64,000 bases of DNA from the NCBI GenBank assembly GCA_947448025.1, contig CANFLV010000005.1, positions 101,653 through 165,652 of the forward strand, in the 5' to 3' direction. Position numbers and translations under genes: made by a program. Below are positions 36,430 to 45,613 of this stretch, one piece after another. Below the pieces are notes generated by a model that did no database searches, had not been told where the DNA came from, and saw nothing but the letters and a program-made list of their open reading frames with translations. The stretch's first letter is position 1. Each line of letters begins with the position of its first letter. The DNA comes from Oxalobacteraceae bacterium (GTDB lineage Bacteria > Pseudomonadota > Gammaproteobacteria > Burkholderiales > Burkholderiaceae_D).

Positions 36430-38298
36430 ATGGCTTTTAGACTCAAAATCTGGACAACCAAAGAGATTGACGTTAATGACGGCTCTGTCCATGATGCTGT
36501 CAATGCCTCGATCACGGCCTTTTTTGATGCCGAAGATGACTTGATAGTGACTCCGTGGCAAGTCAACACTTCCCTTTACGTCGATGCAGGTAGCGGCAAT
36601 GACACGATCATTGGCAGCAGTTCCGCGCGTAAGCAGGATATCTTCGGCGCAGCTGGCGATGACGTGATTCGCCCACTGCATTTTTCGTTTTGGACCGGAG
36701 GTACCAACTTTGATGGTGGATCCGGTAATGACACCCTCGACCTTAGCCTGAATCCAGATCATTCCGGCGCTCATTATGGCATCCTCGCTAACCTGGCGAG
36801 TGGCACGGTGGTCATGGGCGACGATTACGCGTCCCGCAATGGGTCGCGAATCGCTAACTTTGAAAACCTCATCGGGTCAGATGCCTCGGATATCCTGACC
36901 GGAAATTCGTCAGGGAACCGGCTAGCCGGCGGTCCTGGCCATGACACTATGGATGGCAGAGGCGGCAATGACGTCCTTTACGGTGATGGCGGCGATGATC
37001 AAATTGATGGCGGTGTCGGCAATGACGTCCTTTACGGTGATAGCGGCGATGATCAAATTTATGGCGGTGCCGGCAAAGATTTTCTTGATGGTGGCATTGG
37101 TAATGATGTTCTCGACGGTGGCAGCGGTAATGACACCCTGTTCGGCCAGGACGGTAATGATCGCTTCGTGCAATCGACGATGGATGGAAGTGACACTATC
37201 GATGGTGGTGCCGGCAGGGATACCGCCGATTTCAGCGCGAACTATGGCGCAGGCGAACATATCGTTGCGGACCTGACGGCGGGGACAGTGATGAAATACC
37301 GCGATAGCGTTCTGCTCGGAACCGACAAGCTAAGCGCGATCGAAGGCGTCACCGGGACCGGCGGTAATGACTATCTCAGCAGTGGCAACTTCGCACTTTC
37401 CGCATCGCTTGCCTTGAACGGCGGCGCCGGAGGCGACTCGTTGTATGGCGCCGCTGGCGACGACACACTCATTGGCGGTGCCGGCAATGACTTCATGTAC
37501 GGCGCGCAGGGCTATAACCATTTCATGCAGGATCACTGGGATGACAGCGATTTCCTGTTCGGTGGAAGTTCAAGCAATGTCGCCGATTACAGCGGGTTGG
37601 TGCTGGAGGCGAACATGACTGCCAGCGCAGATCCACATATCGTCGCCAATCTCGGCATTAACCGTATCGAAAAATTCGTTAATGGCGCAGCCCTTGGAAG
37701 GGATGCCGTCGTCAGCGTCAACGATGTGACCGGTAGCAGCTTTAACGACGTCCTGAACGGCAATGCGCAAGCGAATGCCTTGTTCGGCGGGGCCGGCAAT
37801 GATGTCTTGGTGGGCGCAGCTGGCGATGACAGTCTTGCCGGTGGCAGTGGTAACGACACGCTCGACGCCGGCACGGGCAACGATGGCATGCGTCTTGATG
37901 GTGGCGGCGATGATGTGTTCATCTTCAAGGCCGGATTTGGCACCGATGTCATCAGCGTCTCCAATACTGCCGATATCGTCGGGCATGCGACCGTGCAATT
38001 CGAGCACATTGCGGCAGACAATGTGCTGTTCCAGCGCCTCGGCGACGACCTGCAGATCACGATTGCAGGTACTACGGACAATGTCTCCATATCAAACTGG
38101 TATGGCCTGATGTCCGCCACTGGCCCTAGCTCCGACTTTGCGATTGACGCGTTTCAGGCGGGTGATGCGGTGCTCGATGCGGCGACGGTCGCGCACCTCG
38201 TGACGGTCGTTGGTGCTGCGCCGGTTGCTATGAGCAGTCTCTCGGGTGAGATCGTGTTTCCAATGCCATTCGAGACTGCTTCGCCTGTGTTATTTTGA
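36430..38298 (+). CDS. RTX-repeat calcium-binding secreted protein
   Basis: A 622-residue protein with three blocks of glycine- and aspartate-rich nonapeptides (GGxGxDxLx) at about residues 170-250, 330-365 and 450-495. These form calcium-binding beta-rolls in hemolysin-type proteins. There is no N-terminal signal peptide, as expected for type I secretion through a C-terminal signal. No catalytic domain is recognised. No ABC exporter, membrane-fusion or TolC genes lie nearby, so secretion depends on genes elsewhere. ATG at 36430 follows GAGAGAGG. About 200 bases of very AT-rich DNA lie upstream (36210-36429), a typical silencer or promoter context for acquired genes. Confidence 0.88.
   Translation: MAFRLKIWTTKEIDVNDGSVHDAVNASITAFFDAEDDLIVTPWQVNTSLYVDAGSGNDTIIGSSSARKQDIFGAAGDDVIRPLHFSFWTGGTNFDGGSGNDTLDLSLNPDHSGAHYGILANLASGTVVMGDDYASRNGSRIANFENLIGSDASDILTGNSSGNRLAGGPGHDTMDGRGGNDVLYGDGGDDQIDGGVGNDVLYGDSGDDQIYGGAGKDFLDGGIGNDVLDGGSGNDTLFGQDGNDRFVQSTMDGSDTIDGGAGRDTADFSANYGAGEHIVADLTAGTVMKYRDSVLLGTDKLSAIEGVTGTGGNDYLSSGNFALSASLALNGGAGGDSLYGAAGDDTLIGGAGNDFMYGAQGYNHFMQDHWDDSDFLFGGSSSNVADYSGLVLEANMTASADPHIVANLGINRIEKFVNGAALGRDAVVSVNDVTGSSFNDVLNGNAQANALFGGAGNDVLVGAAGDDSLAGGSGNDTLDAGTGNDGMRLDGGGDDVFIFKAGFGTDVISVSNTADIVGHATVQFEHIAADNVLFQRLGDDLQITIAGTTDNVSISNWYGLMSATGPSSDFAIDAFQAGDAVLDAATVAHLVTVVGAAPVAMSSLSGEIVFPMPFETASPVLF
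36964..37071 (+). repeat. Internal 54-bp tandem repeat in the RTX gene
   Basis: Two adjacent 54-base units starting GGCAATGACGTCC are almost identical in DNA (36964-37017 and 37018-37071) and encode two nonapeptides each. The near identity at synonymous positions suggests a recent duplication that can change beta-roll length. Confidence 0.8.
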
Positions 38299-38321
38299 AC
38301 CTCGGCTGATGTTTTCTTGAA

Positions 38322-38355
38322 GGATTACCGGTTTGAAGCCGGTAATCCTTTTTTT
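38322..38355. terminator. Strong terminator between the RTX gene and DUF779
   Basis: GGATTACCGG and CCGGTAATCC form a perfect 10-bp stem around TTTGAAG, followed by seven Ts. It terminates the RTX transcript and may also act on the convergent DUF779 transcript. Confidence 0.88.
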
Positions 38356-38359
38356 ATCC

Positions 38360-38746
38360 TCAAGCGATTTGTCGTACTGAGCTGACCGGCATTGTCAAAA
38401 TCACTGCCATCTCCGCATCGGAAAATAGACGCGAGCGTGTATGGAAGGCCTTGCCTTCCGGCCCTTCCAGCGAAAACGTGCCGCCATGACCCTCGATGAC
38501 GTCAATGATCAGCTGCGTATGCTTCCAGTATTCATATTGCGAAGTGCTCATGTAAAACGGACAGCCACCGATGTCGCCCAGATAGACATCGCCGGCACCG
38601 ATCGTGATTTCGCCGGGCAGGTAGCAATTCGCGGCGCTATTGTCGCAGCAGCCGCCGGATTGGTGGAACATCAGTTCGCCGTGTTTCTGCTTCAAAAATT
38701 CAATCAGTTCCAGTGCCACGGGTAGTGCGACTACTTTGTCTACCAT
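38360..38746 (-). CDS. DUF779 protein
   Basis: A 128-residue soluble protein of the DUF779 family. The Cys-rich HQSGGCCDNSAANCYLPGE and the later DIGGCPFYMS are the family marks and suggest metal or redox chemistry. It is commonly found next to AldB/ExaC-type aldehyde dehydrogenases, as here, where the dehydrogenase lies 71 bases upstream on the same strand. Its role is not established; an accessory role to the dehydrogenase is inferred from this linkage. RBS AGGAGAAAAGC precedes the ATG. Confidence 0.9.
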   Translation of the reverse strand: MVDKVVALPVALELIEFLKQKHGELMFHQSGGCCDNSAANCYLPGEITIGAGDVYLGDIGGCPFYMSTSQYEYWKHTQLIIDVIEGHGGTFSLEGPEGKAFHTRSRLFSDAEMAVILTMPVSSVRQIA

Positions 38747-38817
38747 GCTTTTCTCCTGGTCAAAAAAGGGGACGGTCGCCCGTCCCCCTGTCTATTGCGA
38801 TGGGCTAAAGCGCGGGA

Positions 38818-40338
38818 TCAGAAGAAACCGAGCTTTTGCTCGCTATAGCTGACCAGCAGGTTCTTGGTTTGCTGATAGTGGTCGAGCATGACCTTGTGCG
38901 TCTCACGGCCGATACCAGACTCCTTGTAGCCACCGAAGGCGGCATGCGCTGGATAGTCATGGTAGCAGTTCGTCCAGACACGACCGGCCTTGATGGCGCG
39001 ACCCATGCGGTAGGCGACATTGCCGTTACGCGTCCATACGCCGGCGCCCAGACCATACAGCGTGTCATTGGCGATTTCCAGCGCTTCGGCTTCGTCCTTG
39101 AAGGTCGTCACTGCCAGCACCGGTCCAAAGATTTCTTCCTGGAAGATGCGCATCTTGTTATGGCCCTTGAACAGCGTCGGCTGGACATAGTAGCCGCCTT
39201 CGAGTTCGCCATGCAGGTGTGCCTGCTTGCCGCCGGCCAGCACTTCCGCGCCTTCCTGCACGCCCAGATCCAGATAGGACATGATCTTCGTGAGCTGTTC
39301 TTTCGAGGCTTGCGCACCCATCATCGAGTCGGTGTCGAGCGGATTGATTTGCTGGATCGCGGCCACGCGTGCCAGCACGCGCTCCATGAACTTGTCATAG
39401 ATCGATTCCTGGATCAGTGCGCGGGAAGGGCAGGTGCAGACTTCGCCCTGATTGAATGCAAACAGCACCATGCCTTCGATGGCCTTGTCGAGGAAGCCGT
39501 CGTCTTTGTCCATCACGTCGGCGAAGAAGATGTTCGGCGACTTGCCGCCGAGTTCCAGTGTTGCCGGGATTAGATTGTTCGCGGCAGCTTGCGCAATCAC
39601 GCGGCCGGTCGTGGTCGAGCCGGTGAAGGCGATCTTGGCGATGCGCTTGCTGGTGGCCAGAGGCATGCCCGCTTCGCGGCCATAGCCGTTGACGATATTC
39701 AGTACACCCGGCGGCAGCAGGTCGGCGATCAGCTCAGCCATGATCAGGATGCTGATCGGCGTCGATTCGGCGGGTTTCAGCACGACGCAATTGCCGGCGC
39801 CAATCGCTGGCGCCAACTTCCATGCGGCCATCAGAATCGGGAAGTTCCATGGAATGATCTGGCCGACCACGCCGAGCGGTTCCTGGAAGTGGTAAGCGAC
39901 CGTGTTTTCATTGATGTTGCTTAGTGCGCCTTCCTGCGCACGCAGGCAGCCGGCGAAATAACGGAAATGATCGACGGTCAGCGGGATGTCGGCATTCAGG
40001 GTTTCACGGATAGCCTTGCCGTTGTCGACGGTTTCAGCGTAAGCGAGCATCTCGAGATTGGCTTCGATACGATCGGCGATTTTGAGCAGGATGTTCGAAC
40101 GATCGGCCGGCGAAGTCTTGCCCCAGGCATCGGCTGCCGCATGCGCCGCGTCCAGCGCGAGCTCGATATCTTCTGCGGTCGAACGGGCGACCTTGGTATA
40201 GACATTGCCGGTGACAGGCGTGATGACATCGAAGTATTGCCCTTTAACTGGCGCGACCCATTTGCCACCGATGAAATTATCGTAGTGGGCTTTGTATGCG
40301 ACTTTGGCACCAGCGGCGCCCGGGAATGCGTAGAGCAT
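38818..40338 (-). CDS. NAD-dependent aldehyde dehydrogenase (ExaC/AldB/AcoD-like)
   Basis: A 506-residue aldehyde dehydrogenase. ATG at 40338 behind GAGGAGACACA gives the family start [10 protein letters not shown]; a longer frame is discarded. Cofactor and catalytic motifs are present: [28 protein letters not shown], the catalytic Glu in [10 protein letters not shown] and the catalytic Cys in [13 protein letters not shown]. It oxidises acetaldehyde or a related short aldehyde to the acid. It is paired with DUF779, which is typical of the acetaldehyde dehydrogenase subgroup. Confidence 0.93.
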   Translation of the reverse strand: MLYAFPGAAGAKVAYKAHYDNFIGGKWVAPVKGQYFDVITPVTGNVYTKVARSTAEDIELALDAAHAAADAWGKTSPADRSNILLKIADRIEANLEMLAYAETVDNGKAIRETLNADIPLTVDHFRYFAGCLRAQEGALSNINENTVAYHFQEPLGVVGQIIPWNFPILMAAWKLAPAIGAGNCVVLKPAESTPISILIMAELIADLLPPGVLNIVNGYGREAGMPLATSKRIAKIAFTGSTTTGRVIAQAAANNLIPATLELGGKSPNIFFADVMDKDDGFLDKAIEGMVLFAFNQGEVCTCPSRALIQESIYDKFMERVLARVAAIQQINPLDTDSMMGAQASKEQLTKIMSYLDLGVQEGAEVLAGGKQAHLHGELEGGYYVQPTLFKGHNKMRIFQEEIFGPVLAVTTFKDEAEALEIANDTLYGLGAGVWTRNGNVAYRMGRAIKAGRVWTNCYHDYPAHAAFGGYKESGIGRETHKVMLDHYQQTKNLLVSYSEQKLGFF

Positions 40339-40568
40339 TGTGTCTCCTCGAGGATTGAATTTGATAGTGATATTTCCCTTGCGGGTAACACTTCTTATCA
40401 ATTCCTGTGCCAAGCGAGCAGTAATTTTGCAAGATCTTGATTTGATAGGTGTTTTTTTAGACGCCCGGACTTGAGCGAGTCATTAGCATGATGACTGATT
40501 GTTGCAGGATGGAGCAGCTGTCTTATTGCGAGACAGTCAGCCGCAACGCCTTGCATTGCCGGCCATTT

Positions 40569-40946
40569 TTACAGCCACTCCGAAATCTCGATCAAGTTCA
40601 GGTCCGGATCGCGCACGTACACCGACAGGATTTTATGCGTGGCCCCAGTACGTTCCACCGGGCCGTCAATGATAGGCCAGGCGCATTCCTGCAGATGCGC
40701 GATCACCGCGGTAAGCGGTCGGTCGGCGATAAAACACAAATCCAGCGCACCCGGCACCGGTAAATGTGCCTTGGGTTCAAACTCCCGGCCACGCTCATGG
40801 ATATTGATTTTTTGCTGGCCGAATTTGAGCGCCATGCGACCTGCGCCGAATGTCTCCAGCTGCATGCCGAGCACGCGCGTATAAAAGTCGAGGCAGGCGT
40901 GTTTATCGGCAGTCGTGAGCACCAGGTGGTCAAGGTGGTCGATCAT
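40569..40946 (-). CDS. VOC-family (glyoxalase/dioxygenase fold) protein
   Basis: A 125-residue vicinal-oxygen-chelate protein with two beta-alpha-beta-beta-beta modules. Metal-ligand positions are suggested by HLDHLVLTTAD at the start and DPDLNLIEISEW at the end. A central GALDLCFIADRPL strand is present. Members include lactoylglutathione lyase-like enzymes and fosfomycin/bleomycin resistance proteins. The substrate cannot be assigned. RBS AAAGGAAATTC precedes the ATG. The upstream region 40947-41273 shows no other gene. Confidence 0.88.
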   Translation of the reverse strand: MIDHLDHLVLTTADKHACLDFYTRVLGMQLETFGAGRMALKFGQQKINIHERGREFEPKAHLPVPGALDLCFIADRPLTAVIAHLQECAWPIIDGPVERTGATHKILSVYVRDPDLNLIEISEWL

Positions 40947-41273
40947 GAATTTCCTTTCAAAATTGGATTAGCCGTATGGCCATGCTTTGTTTTGTAGCAA
41001 TTGACGCTCAGTGCACGAAAGATCGTTGACCATGGAATTGTTGAATGTTTATGGGTTTCTCTAAAATGGCGAGTGTTTTTCCAATGTAATGTCACCGCCT
41101 GAATCCATCAAAACAGCCCGCAGCGCCTAATCTTGATCCATTTTTGCCACGAAATGTAGGTTTGTGAGGTTACAATGCTTTTCGGCAACTATTTAATTTG
41201 CCGAGGTAGGCCAAAAAATTGCGGACCGGCGTTTCGAGCCGGGACACCTGACAGATCATTCGATGGATTAATT

Positions 41274-43160
41274 ATGTCCTCACACAATTCAAAAGAGGCG
41301 GCCTCTGGCGTCAGCCTCGCGCTCATCATTGGTGCGCTCGGCGTTGTATTCGGCGACATTGGTACCTCACCTTTGTACGCATTAAAAGTATCGGTAGAAG
41401 CATCAGGCGCCAAAGATGCGAGCCAGATCGTGCATGCGGTCTACGGCATTTTGTCCTTGATTACCTGGGCGCTGATCATCGTGGTGACGTTGAAATATGT
41501 TTTCATCATCATGCGTGCCGACAATCACGGTGAGGGCGGCATCTTTGCGTTGACGGCCTTGGTATCCAAGGACATGCAAAAGGAATCGAAATACCGATGG
41601 CTGGTGATGATTGCCGGGGCGCTCGGGGCAGCATTATTTTTTGGCGACAGCATGATCACCCCGGCGATTTCGGTACTCAGCGCCGTGGAAGGCTTGAAGG
41701 TCTTGTCCCCAGACCTGGAAACATTCATCATTCCGATTGCACTGGCGCTCATTACGGCCTTGTTTGCCGTTGAGCGTTTCGGTACTGCCGTCATCGGTAA
41801 AGTGTTCGGTCCTATTATGGTGGCCTGGTTTTTATCGCTCGGTTTGATGGGTTTGGCCGAAGTGATCAATACTCCGGCTATTTACATTGCGCTCAATCCG
41901 ATGATGGGTATCGAGTTTCTGGTCGAGCATTCCGGCGTTGCCGTTGCGATCTTTGGCGCGATTGTGTTGTCTGTGACCGGTGGTGAAGCCTTGTATGCTG
42001 ACATGGGCCATTTCGGTCGCGCGCCTATCCAGCGTGCGTGGTTTGTCGTGGTTTTTCCTTGCTTGCTGTTGAATTACTTTGGACAGGGCGCTTTGTTGAT
42101 TCGCGATCCTGCCGCGCTGGACAATCCGTTTTTCCGCCTTGCGCCGAGCTGGGGACTTGTTCCGTTGCTGTTCCTGGCGGCAATGGCGACGATCATCGCT
42201 TCCCAAGCGGTGATTTCAGGCGCATTTTCTATTGCTACCCAAGCAGTACAACTGGGCTTCATTCCGCGGCTGCTAATTAAACATACCTCAGCTGAGGAAA
42301 TCGGCCAGGTATATGTGTCGAAAGTGAATATTTTCCTGTTTATTGGCGTGGTACTGCTGGTGTTGTCATTCAAATCATCCGAGCATCTGGCGTCAGCCTA
42401 CGGCGTATCGGTAACCGGTGCGATGGCGATTGATACCTTGCTGGCGGGCTATTTCATGATTTATATAAAGGGATGGAACAAGCTTGTGTTCCTGCCCTTG
42501 TTTGCCGGGCTGTTCTTGCTGGATTCAATCTTTTTAGGAACAAATTTATTCAAGTTCTTCGAAGGCGGCTGGTTGCCGGTGACAGTCGCCGGTTTGTTGT
42601 TGTTCGTAATGATTTCGTGGATAAGTGGCAGGGAGCGGTTGTTGAAAGCGCGTTGGAAACACGCGTTGCGGCTTGAGGATTTCCTGAAAACCCTCGATGT
42701 CAGCGAGCCGCATCGTGTCGCTGGTACCGCCATTTTCATGGTGCCGCATGGACATATTGCGCCGGTCTCACTGCTACACAATTTAAAACACAATCAGGTA
42801 TTGCATGATCGTGTAATTTTGATGCATGTAGAAACTGTCAATGAACCATTTGTGCCTGATGAGCAGCGTTTAACGATTGAACATTTGCCGCATAACTTCC
42901 ATTCGGTGCATGTACGTCATGGTTACATGGAGGAGCCGCATGTCATGCGTGCGGTAGCCTTGCTGCGGGCGCGAGAGTTTCATTTTAGCCTGATGGAAAT
43001 TTCCTTTTTTGTCGGTAAAGAAAAGGTTGTTGCGAAGAACACTTCCTCCCTGCTAATGGCGCCGTTTATCTACATGCACCGGACCATGCAAAGTGCCACC
43101 GAGTACTTCAAAATTCCATTTGAGCATGCGATCGAAATCGGCGGCCTGGTCGAGGTATGA
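41274..43160 (+). CDS. kup: KUP-family potassium transporter
   Basis: A 628-residue inner-membrane K+ uptake protein, close to the usual Kup length. About twelve helices are followed by a C-terminal cytoplasmic domain (from about residue 460). The signature GALGVVFGDIGTSPLYALK is complete, as are ADNHGEGGIFAL and FFGDSMITPAISVLSAVEG. It carries out H+-coupled K+ import. ATG at 41274 gives the family start; a frame extending 33 codons upstream lacks family similarity. It is a single gene with a 327-base upstream region in which I see no other feature. Confidence 0.95.
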   Translation: MSSHNSKEAASGVSLALIIGALGVVFGDIGTSPLYALKVSVEASGAKDASQIVHAVYGILSLITWALIIVVTLKYVFIIMRADNHGEGGIFALTALVSKDMQKESKYRWLVMIAGALGAALFFGDSMITPAISVLSAVEGLKVLSPDLETFIIPIALALITALFAVERFGTAVIGKVFGPIMVAWFLSLGLMGLAEVINTPAIYIALNPMMGIEFLVEHSGVAVAIFGAIVLSVTGGEALYADMGHFGRAPIQRAWFVVVFPCLLLNYFGQGALLIRDPAALDNPFFRLAPSWGLVPLLFLAAMATIIASQAVISGAFSIATQAVQLGFIPRLLIKHTSAEEIGQVYVSKVNIFLFIGVVLLVLSFKSSEHLASAYGVSVTGAMAIDTLLAGYFMIYIKGWNKLVFLPLFAGLFLLDSIFLGTNLFKFFEGGWLPVTVAGLLLFVMISWISGRERLLKARWKHALRLEDFLKTLDVSEPHRVAGTAIFMVPHGHIAPVSLLHNLKHNQVLHDRVILMHVETVNEPFVPDEQRLTIEHLPHNFHSVHVRHGYMEEPHVMRAVALLRAREFHFSLMEISFFVGKEKVVAKNTSSLLMAPFIYMHRTMQSATEYFKIPFEHAIEIGGLVEV

Positions 43161-43191
43161 TGTTGCAGCAACTAATTAATGAAAGAAGTCC

Positions 43192-43830
43192 ATGTCTGAA
43201 CTGATCCAAAAATTGCAATGGCGCTATGCGACCAAAAAAATGAATCCCACCAAGGTCGTGCCGCAGGAAAAAGTGGCGCGGATTCTGGAAGCTGCGCGCC
43301 TGGCGCCAACCTCAAGTGGCTTACAGCCCTTCGAAATCATTGTTGTGCGCAACAAGGACGTGCTTGAACAAATCAAGCCGAAGGCATGGGGTCAAGGGCA
43401 GATTACTGACGGTTCCCATCTGCTCGTGTTTGCCGCCTGGGATAACTACACGGCAGACCGTATCAATGCAATGTATGACCTGAACAACACAGAACGTAAA
43501 GTTGTGCTTGAAGGTGGCGAAAGCTACCGCAAGATGCTGCTCGAAACCTACCCGCAGCGTGATGCCGAGATTAACTTTCAGCATGCCGCGAAACAAACCT
43601 ATATCGGCTTGGCTGCAGCCATGATTGCTGCTGCTTTCGAGGAAGTCGACAGCACGCCAATGGAAGGTTTTGATCCGAATGCCGTCGATGAAATCCTGAA
43701 TCTGCGCGCCCGTGGTCTGCGCAGCGTCGTGATTTTGCCCTTGGGTTATCGCGACGAAGAGAAGGATTGGCTGGTGAATTTAAAGAAAGTCCGTCGTCCG
43801 ATCGAACAATTCGTTACAGAAGTGAATTGA
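43192..43830 (+). CDS. Nitroreductase-family NAD(P)H-dependent flavin oxidoreductase
   Basis: A 212-residue FMN enzyme. The FMN-binding opening is WRYATKKMNPTKVVP, with AARLAPTSSGLQPFEIIVV next and the C-terminal GLRSVVILPLGYRDEEKDWL. It resembles the NfsB/NfnB group, which reduces nitroaromatics, quinones or flavins. It starts 31 bases after kup. No regulator adjoins it. The physiological substrate is unknown. Confidence 0.9.
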   Translation: MSELIQKLQWRYATKKMNPTKVVPQEKVARILEAARLAPTSSGLQPFEIIVVRNKDVLEQIKPKAWGQGQITDGSHLLVFAAWDNYTADRINAMYDLNNTERKVVLEGGESYRKMLLETYPQRDAEINFQHAAKQTYIGLAAAMIAAAFEEVDSTPMEGFDPNAVDEILNLRARGLRSVVILPLGYRDEEKDWLVNLKKVRRPIEQFVTEVN

Positions 43831-43897
43831 TCTGTCGATTGCCTGAAAGTGGTTTTGTCAAAACAGCGCGCAGCTTGATTGATCACATGGTTCATCA

Positions 43898-44500
43898 ATG
43901 AGCGCTGATTTGATTGCCGGATTCTTGTCCGGCGCGGTTCTGATTATCGCCATTGGCGCCCAGAATTCGTTTGTTTTGCGTCAAGGCATACGTCGTGAAT
44001 ACGTATTGGCGATCGTACTCACCTGCGCCACTGCAGATGCGCTCCTGATCGCCGCAGGTATCGCCGGCTTGGGCGCTTTGATTCAGTCGGCGCCAGTGGT
44101 TCTGACCGTGGCGCGCTATGGCGGGGCAGCGTTTTTAATGGCCTATGGATGGCTTGCAGTGCGACGCGCCCTGCGAGTCCACCAACTGGTCGTTGATTCC
44201 GGCAAGGGCACGAGCCTTGGCGCTGCCATGGCCACTTGCCTCGCTTTCACTTTCCTGAACCCGCATGTCTATCTGGACACGGTAATTCTGCTTGGATCCT
44301 TGTCCAGTCAGCGCGGTATTCATGGTCGATGGCTGTTTGGCGGCGGAGCGATCGCGGCCAGTTTCGTCTGGTTCTTCGCCTTGGGATTTGGCGCGCGCCT
44401 GCTTGGGCCACTATTCAGCAAGCCTGTTGCCTGGCGCATCCTGGATTCCCTGATTGCCTCGATCATGTTCGCACTGGCAATTAGCTTGCTCAGGGCATAG
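43898..44500 (+). CDS. LysE/ArgO-family amino-acid exporter
   Basis: A 200-residue membrane protein with about six helices. The family marks are GAVLIIAIGAQNSFVLRQG near the N-terminus and FTFLNPHVYLDTVILLG in the middle. These match ArgO/LysE exporters of basic amino acids such as arginine and lysine. No LysG/ArgP-type regulator is adjacent. It stands alone and converges on the next gene. Confidence 0.92.
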   Translation: MSADLIAGFLSGAVLIIAIGAQNSFVLRQGIRREYVLAIVLTCATADALLIAAGIAGLGALIQSAPVVLTVARYGGAAFLMAYGWLAVRRALRVHQLVVDSGKGTSLGAAMATCLAFTFLNPHVYLDTVILLGSLSSQRGIHGRWLFGGGAIAASFVWFFALGFGARLLGPLFSKPVAWRILDSLIASIMFALAISLLRA

Positions 44501-44517
44501 CGCACTCAACAGTGCGC
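44500..44517. terminator. Short hairpin between convergent genes
   Basis: GCGCACT and AGTGCGC form a 7-bp stem with a four-base loop exactly at the lysE stop and just before the stop of the convergent small gene. There is no T-tract, so its strength is uncertain. Confidence 0.4.
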
Positions 44518-44523
44518 CTTGCG

Positions 44524-44832
44524 TCACGCAGCAAGTTTTTGCGGCGAATATTGTGCCGCAATACGGCTAATTTTCCCCTGAGCTTGCTCTATGACGCGTT
44601 CTGCTTCCTTGCGCAGGCGTTGGAACGCTGTTTCCGTCAAGGTCCGCTCGCGCCATTGCTGATTGGCGAACTCGAGTACATCGCGCTGCACCAAACGCAG
44701 TGCCTGGCGATGCCGTTCCGCCTCGTTGAGGATTTGCGCAAACTGCGCAGAGGGCGATGTGCCCAACTGTTTGGCGACATAAGCGAACGACCGGACGGTC
44801 AAATCAATTTGGAATTTAGTCTGAATATTCAT
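44524..44832 (-). CDS. Small helical protein of unknown function
   Basis: A 102-residue soluble, strongly helical protein (SAQFAQILNEAERHRQALRL, then a Gln/Arg/Glu-rich segment and a basic C-terminus). The heptad-like pattern and Ala/Gln content recall phasins or other amphipathic coat proteins, but there is no diagnostic motif. The ATG has AGGA seven bases before it. I do not assign a function. Confidence 0.65.
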   Translation of the reverse strand: MNIQTKFQIDLTVRSFAYVAKQLGTSPSAQFAQILNEAERHRQALRLVQRDVLEFANQQWRERTLTETAFQRLRKEAERVIEQAQGKISRIAAQYSPQKLAA

Positions 44833-45069
44833 AATAATCCTAGGGTGATTTGGTTGCTACCGAGTCATTAACGCATGACCTTCGGATTCGGTCGACAATA
44901 AAACAACTAATTTCAAATTATTTTGCAACTTTATTTGCTGGCACTTCGGCTAGCTTGCACGCCCAGAGAGGCGTGCGGTGTAAATCGCTGACTTTGCAAA
45001 ATTCTGCGACAATTCATCCAGCAGCGCCAAAGAGCTGTATTTGTTTAATTAAACGGAAAGTGCACAGCG

Positions 45070-45444
45070 ATGGTACCGAACAAGAAGCCCGATGCTGCCC
45101 GGCTCGACAAGATCGTGGCCGACGCGCGCCGCGCAGCCGATACACGTGAGGTCGGCTATCGTGAGCGCTCGCTGAAAATGTATCCGTGGATTTGTGGGCG
45201 CTGCATGCGGGAATTTACGCGGGCGAATGTACAGCAGCTGACGGTCCACCATCGAGATCACAATCACGACAATAATCCGCCCGATGGCAGTAACTGGGAG
45301 TTGTTGTGCCTGTATTGTCACGATAATGAGCATTCACGCTATCTTGAAGCTGATCGTGGCGCCGGGCTCCTTGCCGGTGCCGTGAAAGCGGCGACACATA
45401 GTCCGTTTGCTGCGCTGGCTGGCATGATCAAGAAGAAAGAATAG
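45070..45444 (+). CDS. yajD: YajD-like HNH nuclease-family protein
   Basis: A 124-residue protein with a zinc-ribbon HNH fold: WICGRCMREF, TVHHRDHNHDNNP and LCLYCHDNEHSRY provide the two Cys pairs and the HH..N..H active-site residues. Length and layout match E. coli YajD. Nuclease activity is expected from the fold, but its cellular role is not known. A GGAAAG RBS lies upstream. There is no linked methylase. Confidence 0.88.
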   Translation: MVPNKKPDAARLDKIVADARRAADTREVGYRERSLKMYPWICGRCMREFTRANVQQLTVHHRDHNHDNNPPDGSNWELLCLYCHDNEHSRYLEADRGAGLLAGAVKAATHSPFAALAGMIKKKE

Positions 45445-45613
45445 ATTTCTGGCGTGTTTCCTGCTGACGTTTTCCCCTTGCGGCTGGGATAAAGATTTCG
45501 GTATCAGTGAATTTTTTGTTTTTTAAATTTCAAGATAGTGACGAAGCGAACATCTGCATTTGATAGTGGAGATGACTGCGATGGAAAAATGACGCCTTAA
45601 TTGTGGACAACTC

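Noticed and set aside
41142..41177. Sigma-70 promoter TTGCCA...TACAAT upstream of kup
   Set aside because: The spacer between the two hexamers is about 21 bases, too long for a standard promoter.
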